A DNA stretch of 64,000 nucleotides from Conus ventricosus (GCA_018398815.1 CM031603.1:4258968-4322967); one strand, 5' to 3'; numbered from the stretch's first letter, positions 22,231 through 34,303 are shown. Notes: generated by a model not told the origin, from the sequence alone. Numbers and translations are program-made.

Positions 22231-23210
22231 ATTCCCAGTGAATAATTTTATTCATAAATACATAACTTAAAAGCAAAGTAGGCGCCAAAATGATCAGAAA
22301 TAAGAATTGAAACCCAGCTCTTCACAAAGCACAGCTTTATAGAACAATGTTCTCATACAATACATTAATGTACACCGTATCCCTTGGTGGGCATTGCAAA
22401 AACAAACCAAAGACAAATAAAAAGATTGAAAAAAATACGCGATGTATGGATTATACACATCAGAAGTAATCCATAAATATGTAAAAGAAAATCAAAAGCT
22501 CCTTGACCCAGTGCAAGCGGGTACAGACACAACAGCATCTTTGAGGGAATACAAAGATAATATAACATACAAACCGATTCATTTTAAACGATTGAAATAG
22601 CTAACTTTAAAAAAAAAAAAAGTAAAAAAAGAGCAACTTGGATCCAAAGAGTCCAAAGCATTAACACATTTTTTAACATCGGTCAAAGACAAACCAATCG
22701 AATTAATGTTTTAAATCATGTGAAATACTACCCCTCCCCCCCACCCCCCCCCCACAACACACACACCCACACAGCCACCACCCCCCCCCCCCCCCCTCAC
22801 CAAACGGCTGGCTTGTATCCCATCCGATTGGTTTTGTTTTGAACACCTCTCACCCCCACCACCCAACCACCCCAACAATTCCATCCACCGTCAAAAATAC
22901 CACCACTGTGACGGGTGCCCGACTGCAACACTGACCGATATGTGAGCGATGGTGTAACACCCTACAGAGATTAATGGGGCAGGGGGGAGAGGGGGGGTGG
23001 GGTGCAGATCCGCCGTGAGCCTCATCTGGATGTCTGGGTCTATTTTTGGCATCAATGACAGTTCCGGATACTTGTGTCCCGCACACCAAGCCCCCACAAC
23101 GCATCACTAACCTAACAACAAAAGTTTAGCAAACGAAGGGAGCAAATGAACACATGTCTGACGCAAGAATACATGCAAAAGGAGCCTGTCCATAAGGCGC
23201 TGCCGCGCGC
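22231..23210. other. No gene recognised; poly-C rich centre
   Basis: The first 480 bases are AT-rich and could include the 5' part of the Tx1/L1-like element, but I find no first reading frame. C-rich tracts lie at 22,733-22,755 and 22,778-22,797. Two minus-strand frames at about 22,850-23,107 overlap and show no domain. Confidence 0.45.
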
Positions 23211-23378
23211 GCGTGTGTGTGTGTGTGTAGTGTTTGTGTATGTGTGTGTGATTGTGTGTGTGTGTGTGTGTAGTGTGTGTGTTTGGTGGGTGCCAGTTTT
23301 ACCCACACACACACACTTACACACACACACACACACACACACACACGACACACACACCACACAAGATTCAAGATTCAA

Positions 23379-23420
<42 letters not shown>

Positions 23421-23496
23421 CACACACACACACCACACACACACGCACAGCACACTCTCACGCTCTCTCACTCACCACACACACACACACACACAA

Positions 23497-23530
<34 letters not shown>

Positions 23531-23623
23531 CACACACACACACACACACACACTCTCTCCTCTCTCACTCTCTCTCTCTCTCACTGTCACTCTCTTCTCT
23601 GTTCTATCTCTCTCACACACACA

Positions 23624-23661
<38 letters not shown>

Positions 23662-23758
23662 ACACACACACGCGCGCGCGCGCGCACACACACACACCAC
23701 TCACACACACACACGACACACACCCACACACACACACACGACACACACACACACACAG
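23208..23758. repeat. Microsatellite cluster (TG)n, (CA)n, (CT)n with a CG run
   Basis: TG tract at 23,213-23,285, CA tracts from 23,300 to 23,560 and from 23,610 to 23,758, a CT/CACT tract at 23,555-23,612, and an alternating CG run at 23,671-23,686. The TG arm and the following CA arm are inverted relative to each other and could form a long hairpin. Cys-Val and Thr-His repeat frames are artefacts. Confidence 0.95.
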
Positions 23759-23759
23759 A

Positions 23760-24950
23760 TAAAAGGAACGAGAAAGAGCAGGAATTAAAAGCGCTACCTG
23801 AACATACTTCCGCAGGGCCGTTCCGCGAACGGGGCTAATACTGTAGTATTCACGAAATGACCTCAGCCACCCGACCAGACTGTTACTGCAGTGTAGTCGA
23901 AGTGAGGAGCAGTTGGAAGACCGGTTGCTGGTGTAGCTGTACACTGGGCACGTGTCTGGGCGAAACGAAAACGCACATGAAACAATTACCGGCTCATTAT
24001 GGATAAGGGTTTCAGTCTCACACAGTTGGGAGGGCATTGAAAAGTGTCGAAGACAAAGAGAGAACGTTTTTAGCTTGTCACTAGTACAGGTGGCCATTTT
24101 CTTGATGGCTTTTATTGTACTCCCAGTTCGTATAGAACTGGGGAATACTTAAGAATGGGAAACGAAGAAAAGCTGTGTAGTGTGAGTGTGTGAGTGTAGG
24201 TTGTTGTGTGTGGGTGTTTGTGTGTGTGGTGTGTTGCGCTACCGTCCGGTCCGAGGTCAAAATGTGTTCCACACGCTCCATAAAAAAAAAAAAAAAAAAA
24301 AACTACCGGGCCGAATCTATCTTCCGAAAATTTGTAGCTATGCTCAATATGGTTCATGAATGATGCCCGATGTTACGTTTAACCGTTATAGCCCATTGCT
24401 AATTGGCTATAACGTCTCATACAGTTTTTTTCATCATTTTTCATTTCCACTAAACATACAACGCCTGGTACTGTAACCGTAAATCGAAACCTTATTGATT
24501 TTCCTTAGTAAACCGCGAACGTCGAACTAGACTCCACTGCCTTTTTCGTTTTTAAGAAGAAATGCAGTCCCAGAAAAAGGTTGGTGTTGCATACCGTGTA
24601 TGATTTTGCTTGAGTTTTCAAAAACCCAACCAAAGTCCCACCTAAAAGCAAAACAAAAACATGAAAGAGCAAAACAAGCTACATTTTCACAATTAGTTTC
24701 GAAAAACCGTATCTGACGCGATATTTGATGTCAACGAGTTTCCTCCCCATAGTGAGATAGTCTCCCCCAAGGAGACCTATGAGCTTGCTGAAGGCTCATT
24801 TGATAAGCACTTATTATTCTCCATTCACCACCCTCCAAGCACAGAAGAGAGTGTTTCATAGGATACGATTTCGGATTTAAACTAAATAATTCCTGTAAAT
24901 ACCCAGAAAAACTACACATCCGCTCCCACGCAAACGCTTACAACGATTAG
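23760..24950. other. No gene recognised
   Basis: Balanced composition with a short TG tract near 24,178-24,235 and an A run of about 20 at 24,281-24,301. Open frames are under 85 codons and show no motif. Confidence 0.5.
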
Positions 24951-24954
24951 AGAT

Positions 24955-25050
24955 GAGGAGGGAAGAGAGAGAGGAGAGAGAGAGAGAGAGAGGAGCGAAG
25001 AGAGAGAAGAGAGAGAAAGAGAGAGTAGAGAGAGAGAGAGGCAAAAAACC
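24955..25050. repeat. (GA)n microsatellite
   Basis: Interrupted AGAG tract of about 95 bases. Confidence 0.9.
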
Positions 25051-25994
25051 CAAAACAGGAACGAACAAATCCCTGAGTACATCCTGGAATAAACAACTCA
25101 CACAAGGAAGAAATGTAAGGAAATTGAAAATGCAGAATCGATAGCCTATTTCGTAGGATATCTCGCGTGCAGAAAACAACAAGGTGTAATGGAAAAATCA
25201 AGCGGAGTAGTTTCTGATAATGAGGCCACCACCTCCACCTCCCCCCATAGTCATCCATCCACAACGAATCCCTCAAGCCTGTGCACAATCCACAAAAGAG
25301 TTATTTTGGGGGAACCCCCCCGACTAGCCTGGAGAAGAGCACCCCCTCAGGCACTGGCTGTTAGACAGCTGCATCAAATGAAGAGAGGCAGGCAAAGACT
25401 TGGAAGTTGTAGATAAACAGGCATCTCGCCTGGTGTGCAGAGGAGGCGTATCGGCATGTGCCACACACCACAAATTAGATTTGTTTCCCCTCCCCCATTA
25501 AAACAGAACGAACATATGAAAGCACCTCAGCTTACCATTAGATCTAAGCAAAAGCATTCATGTTTAGCTGATAACAGATCAAATTATTCGCTTGTAATGG
25601 TTTATTTTACCTTATATAAATTTTTTTTTAGGGGGGAGGATTACCGACCGATAAATCACAAACAATCTTCAAATACATGACCTTCCCCTTTGTAACGTCC
25701 ACATTACATGACTTTGCACTCACCCATACACCCCCATCTTTGAATACAACGGAAGCCGCCGAGGAATTCCAGTCCTTTGGGTATTCTATTTATGATCAGC
25801 TTGGACCACCTGGCAATGTGCCGTGAAGGTCATATGAACGAAAATGGAGAGAATCAACTTTCGAGATACAATTACAATTCCCCAAACAATCTAATCGTGC
25901 AGTCTGTACAAAAACGAGTCCTTAATGCAAGGCTTTGATGTCGTCACATGTTGGTGTGGCAGCCTGGAATGTCGCAATGTAGGTGTCAAGCCCT

Positions 25995-26215
25995 GCCCCA
26001 CGGGATGGGGACTACAGCATCACCCCGGGCTGCATCCAACGTACTGGTGTGCGAAGGGAGGAGGAGGAAAGACCATAAACATACCCCGGCTGCAACCAAC
26101 ACTGTGTGTTCAAGGGAGGAAGATGGCAAGACCCGAAACAACCCCGGTCAGCATCCAAACGATGTGAAAGCAAGGTAGGAGAGGAAAGACCAGAAACATA
26201 AACGCGGCGCAGGCA
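25995..26215. repeat. Short minisatellite, about 70-bp unit, three copies
   Basis: Three units share CCCCGG-CTGCATCCAACG, then a variable GTGTGNGAAGG-AGGAGGAAAG part and ACCAGAAACATA. Confidence 0.7.
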
Positions 26216-26551
26216 TAATCACACATCATTCGACAAATCATCCCCTTCCTGAATCGACCAAAGAGAAGGACAAATGCTGAGGAGGAGGCACTGGTGAGGG
26301 GAATGGGGGAAGGTGGGGGGTGGGGGGGGCGGAAGAAGGGGAGAACCAGGGAGGGTTGGTGGAGAGTGGAGGCTGCGGAATGAGGAAAACACGGTGATTT
26401 TCTATATTCCCCACTTTGCCAACAGGCTTCCCATCCTTGTCTGTAGACAAAGATCACGGGGCTTTCTTTTATATCTTTTCTTTGTCATCTAATACTTCAA
26501 GAAAAAAACAAATTAGTATGAATGTATGTATGTATGTTTGCAAGCAGCGCG

Positions 26552-26554
26552 CGC

Positions 26555-26599
<45 letters not shown>

Positions 26600-26622
26600 G
26601 GTGTGTGTGTTGTGTGTGTGCT
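26552..26622. repeat. (TG)n microsatellite
   Basis: GCGCGCGTG start followed by about 30 TG dinucleotides with few interruptions. Confidence 0.9.
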
Positions 26623-27770
26623 CACCACCCGATCCCAACATTCCGCTCCCCGGCACACAGCGACACCCCATGACCTTCCCTGCTGCAGCACCATCGCATC
26701 AATCTTCCAGGGAGCAGTCACTTATCACAACGACCAGAGGACCCCACCAGACGAAATCCACACTCCGCCGATTAGTTCAGTCACTTCAAGCTGTGAGTTT
26801 TTTTATCTGTGTCAATATTCAGATGATACTATTTACGAAGCCCCCTACTGAACCACAGAAAAAAGTGGGTCGCCAAGCCAGTTGTGAGTGATGTGTCCCT
26901 GTCCCAAGAGCGCCACACGTCCATCCAAACAACTGTACCCATGAATTATGAATAACGCACAACTGGGAGCAAATTCACTCACGACAGGCCGTCTGTAGAA
27001 AAAACCCAAAACAGAGATACAAGACAGTCAGACAACAAGAGATGATTCAAAGAATTATACAGTTATCTCTATATGTTGAGAAGAATGAAAAGGAGAACTT
27101 ATGGTGTCCATTCCAGATTGCTTCCCCACAACAGAGCTGTACTCTACAACCTCCTTTCAAAGTGTACAGCCTATTGTCAACCACGACTGAGCGATACAGA
27201 CACCTGCCGATTTAGTCAGAAAAGTTTTTGTTCCTAAACATTTGATGTTAAGGACAGACCTGAAAAGGAGAAACGGAGCAGAAACGATCCCAAATTGGTG
27301 CTAACAATGGAGCACAGACAGTGAATTGTGGTGTGTCATGAGAATATCATGTACGCTGATGGTCAGTCACAGCTAAACATAACACTTGTTATATTCCCGT
27401 TATCGAAGCTGACAAAAGCCTATAAACATCATTTGGCGTGGAATTCTGCCATTAACAAATTTGGTGAGACATTACAACGCGTGTGTATATACTCACTGTT
27501 GACAACAGATCTCCCAACTGTCGCAACCATCCCCTGACCATACTGTGATAGGTCATTCCGGGCGCAGATCGGCTGACCCACCATCAACGCACTCACCCCC
27601 GATCCCAGGATGACTAGATGACTTCGTCGACTCGAACGGACAAACCAACAACATATACTCGACAGAACAGGGATATGTGTCGTAGAAGATGTTTCTGATT
27701 GATGTTTCTGATGATGATTACTGAAGAGTTTCTGTCAATCAGTTGTGAAAAGTTCAAACCGTGTGGGGGC

Positions 27771-28200
27771 CGGAATAGATCAGTTGGTAGAGCGCCGGGA
27801 CTCGTGATTCTACAGGTAATGCGGGTCGAATGCACGGAACAAGGGGGATATTTTTCCCTCGGAGTTAACATTGGTGCAGACTCCAATCCCCCATACAGTC
27901 CCTTCGAATGAGACTATACACCGAGGTCTCCGTGTGTGAACGCACGCACCACATCTTGCACACACGTAACAACCCCATCACCAACATTCGGAAGAGAAAG
28001 CCAGTTTGGCCGTTGGTATGGATAGACACGTTTACACATAGCATGCACCTTCGCCAGGATATGGAGATATGGATGCCTTAATGGCCGATAAAAAAAAACA
28101 ACGGTCATACACCCAAAACACCACTGCCTGTCTAATACAGGGAGTTCCGCAGGACTATCAGCCTGCGTACGCAGAAAGAAAGACAGAAATAAAAATCAAC
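27771..28200 (+). mobile_element. tRNA-derived SINE, copy 1
   Basis: The head reads TAGATCAGTTGGTAGAGCGCC at its A box (27,776-27,796), followed after about 25 bases by a B-box region near 27,823-27,834 that is damaged by one missing T and other changes. The second copy at 44,133 has the perfect B box. The body contains GAGACTATA-ACCGAGG and a TGGATGCCTTAATGGCCGAT-ACAACGGTCATACA segment, and the 3' end is a GAAA-repeat tail at about 28,172-28,192. Such SINEs are transcribed by RNA polymerase III and moved by partner LINEs. Confidence 0.8.
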
Positions 28201-28820
28201 AGGATTCGACATGAATAAGTACAAACGTAACTCACTACCAACATTCACGACGACATATGTGACTCGACTCTGTTGTTTTCACATTGGCGTTTTGAGAACT
28301 CTGAAGCCAGAAGAAAAACCTATTGGGGTCTGTTTACGACAAGAAAGTCCTCAGATCGAACCACAGTATTCTCATCCAGTGACAAAAATAGCCTCGGAAT
28401 TAATGGTGCTCTGACACGATTCGTCACCCGATGAGTATCCATGCCAGAGTATATGGGCATGGTGACATAGGTTACTCTGTCTCACTCGACAACGATTCGT
28501 CACCCCATGCTCTTCGATCAAATTTCTGTATAAAAGGATGATTCTTCTCTCTCCTCTCTCTTTCTCTCTCTCTCTTCACCTCTCTCACTCCCTCTTTTCT
28601 TCCTGCATCTCAGACACTGCTCTCTCTCTCTCTCAACTCTCTCTCTTCACACTCTCTCATCGCCCGTAGCAACAATCCTCAAGACTTTAACACCCAACTG
28701 TACAGTAGCATCACCCTCCGTCCTTTTCTGGTCAATTCTTTGGAACTGGGATGCTAGATAGAAAGGTGAATAAGGGATGAAACAAAAACGAGGTGGTGTT
28801 TGTAAATAGATCGAGTAGGC

Positions 28821-28856
<36 letters not shown>

Positions 28857-30020
28857 CGAGAGAGAAATAAAAAGAATTAATTGACTACTATTTTCGTTAT
28901 TCTTAAATGGAAATAATATCAATCATAAACCTGCAAAACAATCACAGCATATAGGTGAAGGAATAAGAATAATAACGACAAATCCTTTATCACCAGATTC
29001 ATGACGAACTAGAAGGAGGAGAGAGAATGGGGGGAGTGGGTGGGGTGCAATATAGAACACTTAACCAAAAAATTCGATGCCCAGTTGGTTTATGGCATAC
29101 TTGTAAGAAAAAAATAAAGCAAAAAAAAAAAAAAACAAAAAAAAAAGCAAACAATTCCGACGCAGGAAACTGTCACACCTGGTTTTCTGTTGTCTTTGTG
29201 CAGAAAAGCCCCCCATAAGCATGTTCCAATGTTTCTCTTTCAGCCCTAAACCTGCCGCTACAGAGACCGGGCCACACGCATTCGTAAGTAAACTTTTCCG
29301 GACGTCCTTTTGTGTGGAAGGTGGGCTGGAGGAGACCATAAAGGAAAGACATCGACAGGCTGAACTGAAGAGTAGGAGAGGAGGGCGAGGAAATACAGAG
29401 AGCCAGATTAACACATCAGGAGTACAGGATGGAAGTGTGAGGAGTGAGGGAGGGGTAGTGGCGATGAGGAGGCAGCTGGGAAAGCGTAGGGGATAGAACA
29501 AGAAGGCCTACGCTTGGGTATGTTATAAGCGCTATGTTCATCACAGTTCTCAACAACGCAGTAACACAGACTAACGGTGACATAGAGTAATTTCAAGAAG
29601 GAGGCGTCAACTGCATGCGGACTAGTCCAAACACGCTACAACCACAACCGCTAAGTATTGAGACCACAACTGCGCAAGAATGAAGCAGATGGATATATGA
29701 ACAACACAAACATGAGAAGAATTTGAAGCAGAGGGTCTTGTGGCTACGACTTCAGCAGACTCTGACCTACGCAAAGGCCTAACGCGCTGGTTAAACCTTG
29801 AGTGCCAACCTACCATTTAAAAAAAAAATATTATGTGTAGTAGTGAAAAGTAAACATGTGTTTGTATAGGATGAGTGGGCCCGGGTCCATGTGGTGTGCG
29901 AGGGCGCATGTTGTGTGTGTGTGTTGTTGTTGGGTGTGTGTGTGAGTGTGTGTGGTGTAGTGTTGTGTGTGTGTGTTGTGTGTTTGTGTGTGTTGTGTTG
30001 TGCTGTGTGTGTGAGTTGTG
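28200..30020. other. Shared flank in copy 1, no gene recognised
   Basis: Matches 44,536-46,240. It includes a two-copy repeat containing ACACGATTCGTCACCC and GTATCCATGC-AGAGTATATG near 28,417-28,520 (three copies in the other allele), CT-rich tracts at 28,545-28,660, a GA tract at 28,820-28,865 and an A-rich tract near 29,105-29,145. No open frame is conserved between the two copies, which argues against coding. Confidence 0.6.
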
Positions 30021-30022
30021 TT
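29905..30022. repeat. (TG)n microsatellite at the 3' end of an I-type element
   Basis: Interrupted TG tract. It lies exactly where the tail of the minus-strand I-type element at 30,023-31,132 would be. The other copy has a purer tract at 46,167-46,243. Confidence 0.85.
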
Positions 30023-31132
30023 GTCCGTGCGGTTTAAATGTCCTTCCACTACAGTGATTCAGACATTTTATGTGGGGGTGAATGAAGTAAATTAAGTGAT
30101 AGATGTATTAATATGTTAATATAGAATAACCACATCCTCATTCCCCCCCCACCCCCTCCACTTCTATCGCCTCTTCCATTTAAACAAACCAGAATTTATG
30201 TAACTGAGTAGAGATAAGAACTAAAGATAAAGGCCAACTGAACAACATAACAAACATTTGCAATTGACTCAAGAACACAAGAACTTTTAAAAAAACTTGG
30301 TAAAATGTAAGAATCGATCCACCAGTGAACCATCAATACCCGAATATGTTAAAGAGTTCTCTTGCTCTTGGGCATTGAATTAGTAAATGACAGACACAAA
30401 GGTTTTCCCCACACATACATTTAAAACGTTATGACAATATTTTGTTTTACTCAAAGCGTTCAAACGAAATCTATGATATAAGCTACCCAATCTCCTAGAC
30501 GAGAAAGTAGACTTGTTTGTACGTTTCCCCCTAGTACCCAACACAAAACTTACACAGTTGTGATAATATTGGACGTCCTGAGTTCACAGTCTGTTTACTT
30601 ATTCTTCTTGACGTTGAATTTATAATTGAAAAACATTCTTTCAAATCTAAAGGAATGTTAAGTGGTATTGCGTAATTGACATTTTGAGCTGCTTTTCTTG
30701 CTAGTTGATCTACGCGCTCGTTGGGTACAATACCACAATGAGAGGGGATCCAACAAAAAGTAACAGTAATGCCTTTCAAGGATAAAAGATGAATGAGATG
30801 ATGAATTTCTAGTACCATATTAAGAGGAATTGAAGGACATGCAGACTTATTCGAGTGGATTGCTGCATTCGAATCAACACTATCATAATTTGGGAATTAT
30901 TTATTGGGAAATTTAGGATGGAATCTAACGACTTAAGTATAGCAATTAATTCGGCACTAAATATCGATAACTGTTTACCAAGAAAGAAGAGCTTTTCTGT
31001 TTTGAAACTAGGGATTATGAGGCTGCTCCCGTGTTATCATTATCTAGCACTGAGCCATCTGTAAAAATTTTCAAATGGTGATTGTAGTTACTTTCTAAAT
31101 GAGCATAAACAGATGTTCTTAAGGTATGTGGA
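30023..31132 (-). mobile_element. I-group non-LTR retrotransposon, 3' fragment, copy 1
   Basis: Minus-strand remnant containing the end of RNase H, the C-terminal zinc-knuckle region and the 3' untranslated region. The same element continues further 5' in the other copy (to about 47,930), but here it is cut at 31,132 by the deletion described for copy 1. RNase H after reverse transcriptase is typical of the I group, which includes the Nimb elements known from snails; the group is well supported, the family is not. Confidence 0.8.
30531..31110 (-). pseudogene. RNase H domain of the I-type element, copy 1
   Basis: The minus strand at 30,690-30,790 reads W-I-P-S-H-C-G-I followed by N-E-R-V-D-Q-L-A, the last conserved block of retrotransposon RNase H, which removes the RNA template during reverse transcription. 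Upstream, the F-S-A-E-L-I-A-I-L-K-S-L block and the G-V-D-S-K-A-A block seen in the other copy (46,931-47,296) are also present at about 30,870-30,965 but in a shifted frame. Downstream, a C-x-C..H..C remnant lies near 30,380-30,440. Compared with the other copy, the frame breaks fall at different places, which suggests that several are read errors. Confidence 0.8.
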
Positions 31133-31135
31133 TGT

Positions 31136-31290
31136 TTTTCAATTGCTGAGATCCTCTTTCTGGCACTGCAGCAGTTCTATGTACAAATCCTGAAATATTT
31201 CTTGGATAGTCTTTCATCTTTTGTTGCATTCCTACCTACCTCTCTTCTCCCACCTCTTTTGCTACGCCGACTATTATTTTGAGGGATCCA
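31136..31290 (-). pseudogene. Endonuclease start of a second I-type element, copy 1 remnant
   Basis: Homologous to 52,061-52,215. The minus strand encodes an arginine- and lysine-rich leader followed by K-Y-F-R-I-C-T and R-K-R-I-S-A-I-E, the beginning of an I-type second reading frame just before its endonuclease. The rest of the endonuclease, reverse transcriptase and RNase H, present in the second copy, have been removed with the 4.7-kb deletion. Confidence 0.7.
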
Positions 31291-32760
31291 GTTCTAAATC
31301 CCAAAGCCTGTACCCACGAAGATCCCAGAGGTGCAAGCATGACAAAGTATTTTGAGAACCCCTATGAAGGTATCCCTAGTGTTGAAGGGTCATAAGCGGT
31401 CGCCCTGACAGAGCCTTGTATCAGGGAAGGGCAATGGATGTCCATACATGTATCACACACGCCTGCACATATGAAGTCCGTCAGCCTGGTGTCGCACGAG
31501 GGCCAGACTGCATACGGTTCGAGACTGTTCAACCCAACTGCCATTCATCCCCTGGTACTGTATGAAGGCCTTGTGATTGGGGAGGTCGACTCCAAGATCA
31601 AAAAGGAGGTGACAACAAGGGGGGTGGGGGTGGGGGTGGGGGGACAGATGGGAACATAATAGTGAAAAGTTTGCATCATTAAGTTGTTATCTGTGTTTGT
31701 GTTTGCTTCTTTTGTTGTTGTTTGAGACAATGTTTTAAACCATTATGTGAAACAAGCCGGGCAAATAAAGACAAAGGAACTTTGTGATTTTGTTGTGTAA
31801 AGCTCTCTGTGAGACAAGCCGGGCAAATAGAGACAAAGGAGCTTTGAGATGATTTGGTCTAAGCTCTCTGTGAGACAAGCCCGGCAAATAGAGACAGAGG
31901 AGATTTGAGATGATTTGGTCTAAGCTATGAGATGATTTGGTCTAAGCTATGAGATGATTTGGTCTAAGCTATGAGATGATTTGGTCTAAGCTATCTGTGC
32001 AAAAATCAAACACACGGGTAGGCTAAACAAAGACAACGAACATGCCAAAATTCAAATTGCATACCTGTCTCCCATTTCTTTGTGTGATTTTCTTCACACC
32101 AGTCTACGCAGACTAGCAGGCTAGCTGATAACAACAGATTCTGATCCAACTTGTGATCAACAAGTCGAATGTGCTATTATTCCCTGTGGCAAGCTCTAGG
32201 CAGAAAGGCCAGTGACACAGACAGACGACTAATTAGGGAGACAGACAGACAGACAATGGGTAGTTCCTTTGTTTTCCTACACCAGCCTCTTGCTGGGAAG
32301 ATGTGGATGTGTGTAACTGAACGTGTCTAATTATGTCCGTGATTAGAGCAAGTGCACAGCTCTCCTTACGATCCAGGGGAGGAGGGACGCCGATGTTTCT
32401 TCACTGCAACAATAAACAGTGTAAACATTGTATGGATGCCAATTCCTAGTTTGATACTTCATTATTTTGGGTTCATGTCAATCGACATAAGCTAGCTAGT
32501 TCATCAGCAGTCAGGCTGTCCCCTTTTTTTTTCTTCTGATGGCAACAACCCCCTAAGCTACATACTGTCTGTTTGTAATTAAGTCTGAAAATTAATGGCA
32601 AACACATGAGCAGGTGCAGCAGGGCCAGTTTACCAGTATTCTAACTGAACTCCGTCCATTCTGAGAACCAAAACTACATTCCTTTTGTATTTTTCTAAAT
32701 GGTCACGCGTTTGTAAACTTGTTAGATTTTGTTATACTATCTTTCCCGTTCTGTTTATTG
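31291..32760. other. Shared spacer in copy 1, no gene recognised
   Basis: Matches about 52,216-53,540. Contains a G-rich tract at 31,620-31,643, the minisatellite at 31,745-31,995, a short CAGA run at 32,243-32,255 and a 58-bp block near 32,325-32,378 that recurs beside the SINE at 42,545. It may hold the 5' untranslated region of the I-type element. Open frames differ between the copies, so I do not call a gene. Confidence 0.5.
31745..31995. repeat. Minisatellite, 61-bp units plus extra 22-bp units
   Basis: Three units carry GACAAGCCGGGCAAATA-AGACAAAGGA, and the end of the unit, GAGATGATTTGGTCTAAGCTAT, is repeated three further times at 31,927-31,992. The second copy (52,665-52,795) has two long units and no extra short units. 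Repeat number therefore differs between the two copies. Confidence 0.85.
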
Positions 32761-32779
32761 TTATCTTTATCATTAAGTT

Positions 32780-32875
32780 ATTGCTGCTGCTGCTGCTGCT
32801 GCTTTGTTTCTTTCTTAGATCTTATCTAATTTTAACATTTTCTGTGTTGTTGTTATTGCCGTTGTTGTTATTGCT

Positions 32876-32934
<59 letters not shown>

Positions 32935-33012
32935 TATTATTATTATTATTATTATTATTGCTATTATTATCATTAAAATTGTCATCATCATCATCATCAT
33001 CATCATCATCAA

Positions 33013-33043
<31 letters not shown>

Positions 33044-33161
33044 CCATCATTAGTAGTGTTAGTTTTAGTGTTAATATTGTTATTGATATTATTACTATTA
33101 TTATCATCACTATTATGATTTATTATTGTTATTATTAGCATTATTATTATTATTATTATTA

Positions 33162-33248
<87 letters not shown>

Positions 33249-33347
33249 GCCATCATAATCTAACTATTCTTATTCTTCAGTCTTTCCTTCTCGTCCTCTA
33301 TCATTATCATTATTGCTACTACTTTTACGATTCTCTCTTTTGGTCGC

Positions 33348-33413
<66 letters not shown>

Positions 33414-33527
33414 ATGATGATGATGATGATTGTTGTTGTTGTTGTTGTTATCATCCTTCTTATTATACTAATTATTATGATAATTGCTATTATTATCATC
33501 AACTTTGTCATCATCATCATCATCATC

Positions 33528-33563
<36 letters not shown>

Positions 33564-33600
33564 CCATCATCATCATCTCATCATCATCATCATCAGTATT
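32780..33600. repeat. Trinucleotide repeat complex (TGC)n, (TCA)n, (TTA)n, (GAT)n, copy 1
   Basis: TGC tract at 32,782-32,803, TCA tracts at 32,877-32,933 and 32,985-33,045, long TTA tracts at 32,933-32,960 and 33,143-33,247, GAT tracts at 33,350-33,430 and TCA tracts at 33,508-33,590. Poly-Ser, poly-Met, poly-Ile, poly-Asp and poly-His frames are artefacts. Confidence 0.93.
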
Positions 33601-34062
33601 AGTATCAGTATCAGTATCATTGTAACCTGTACCTTCTCCCCTTAACCCCAGTTCCATTCCGATGTTCTGGTTGTTTACCCAAGACCAAATTTTGCACCCA
33701 GAACAAAGAGACCATTGACTGTCTGTTCGTACTGAAGAAACAGTAGGCCCGAAACTCATAGCTTTTTGTTTTGTGATCTGTCTCTTTCTTTGTTTGGCGG
33801 CCCAGCTATTCTGTTTTCACTCTGTTTCTTTTTTTCCCAATGTTTGCCTGCGGTCAAACCAGCTTTGAAGCCTTCTTGAATTCCTACGACGAAACTTTTC
33901 CTCTGTCTTTTGCAGTGGCAGTGAGTGGAACGGAATGGATACAGAAACGACCTGTGCAGTCTGACTTATTGAAAGAGAGCGGGGACGAGGAAAGAAGTCA
34001 ATGAAGGGATAAAACAGTAATTACAATGGAATGACAGAGTGAAGAGAATGGGGGAGGGAGGG

Positions 34063-34098
<36 letters not shown>

Positions 34099-34105
34099 TG
34101 GGGAG
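33600..34105. other. Segment present only in copy 1, no gene
   Basis: About 500 bases of ordinary composition ending in a G-rich tract (34,050-34,096) that could form a G-quadruplex. With the preceding GAT/TCA tract it makes up the roughly 720 bases that the second copy lacks between its GAT run and the word AAATACGGCAG. Confidence 0.6.
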
Positions 34106-34298
34106 AAATACGGCAGTGGAGAGGGGGGGGGGGGGGACAGAAAAATCAGTTATACTTAGAAGTGCTCAGCTGCCATTTGCCCTTCATAGCTGTCATTCTG
34201 GCAGTGAAACAGACGTGCAGCCCACACTGACAGAGGTTTAGTCAGAGAGCTGAGAGAGAATGGACAACTCCTGTTCATCACAGCTTGCGGGGTTTGAA

Positions 34299-34303
34299 GA
34301 GGA
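34299..34303. other. Left target-site duplication of the Gypsy element
   Basis: GAGGA directly precedes the LTR and recurs directly after it at 42,066-42,070. The homologous empty site in the other copy (54,376-54,380) has a single GAGGA. A 5-bp duplication is usual for Ty3/Gypsy integrases. Confidence 0.93.

Larger units (their letters stand above)
25051..27770. other. Spacer without recognisable genes
   Basis: Open frames are short (85-121 codons at most) and none carries a motif I know. Notable content is limited to the small minisatellite at 25,995-26,215, the TG tract at 26,552-26,622 and a purine-rich stretch at 26,265-26,380. The part around 27,000-27,600 has balanced composition and could be old coding or transposon sequence, but I cannot identify it. 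Confidence 0.45.
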
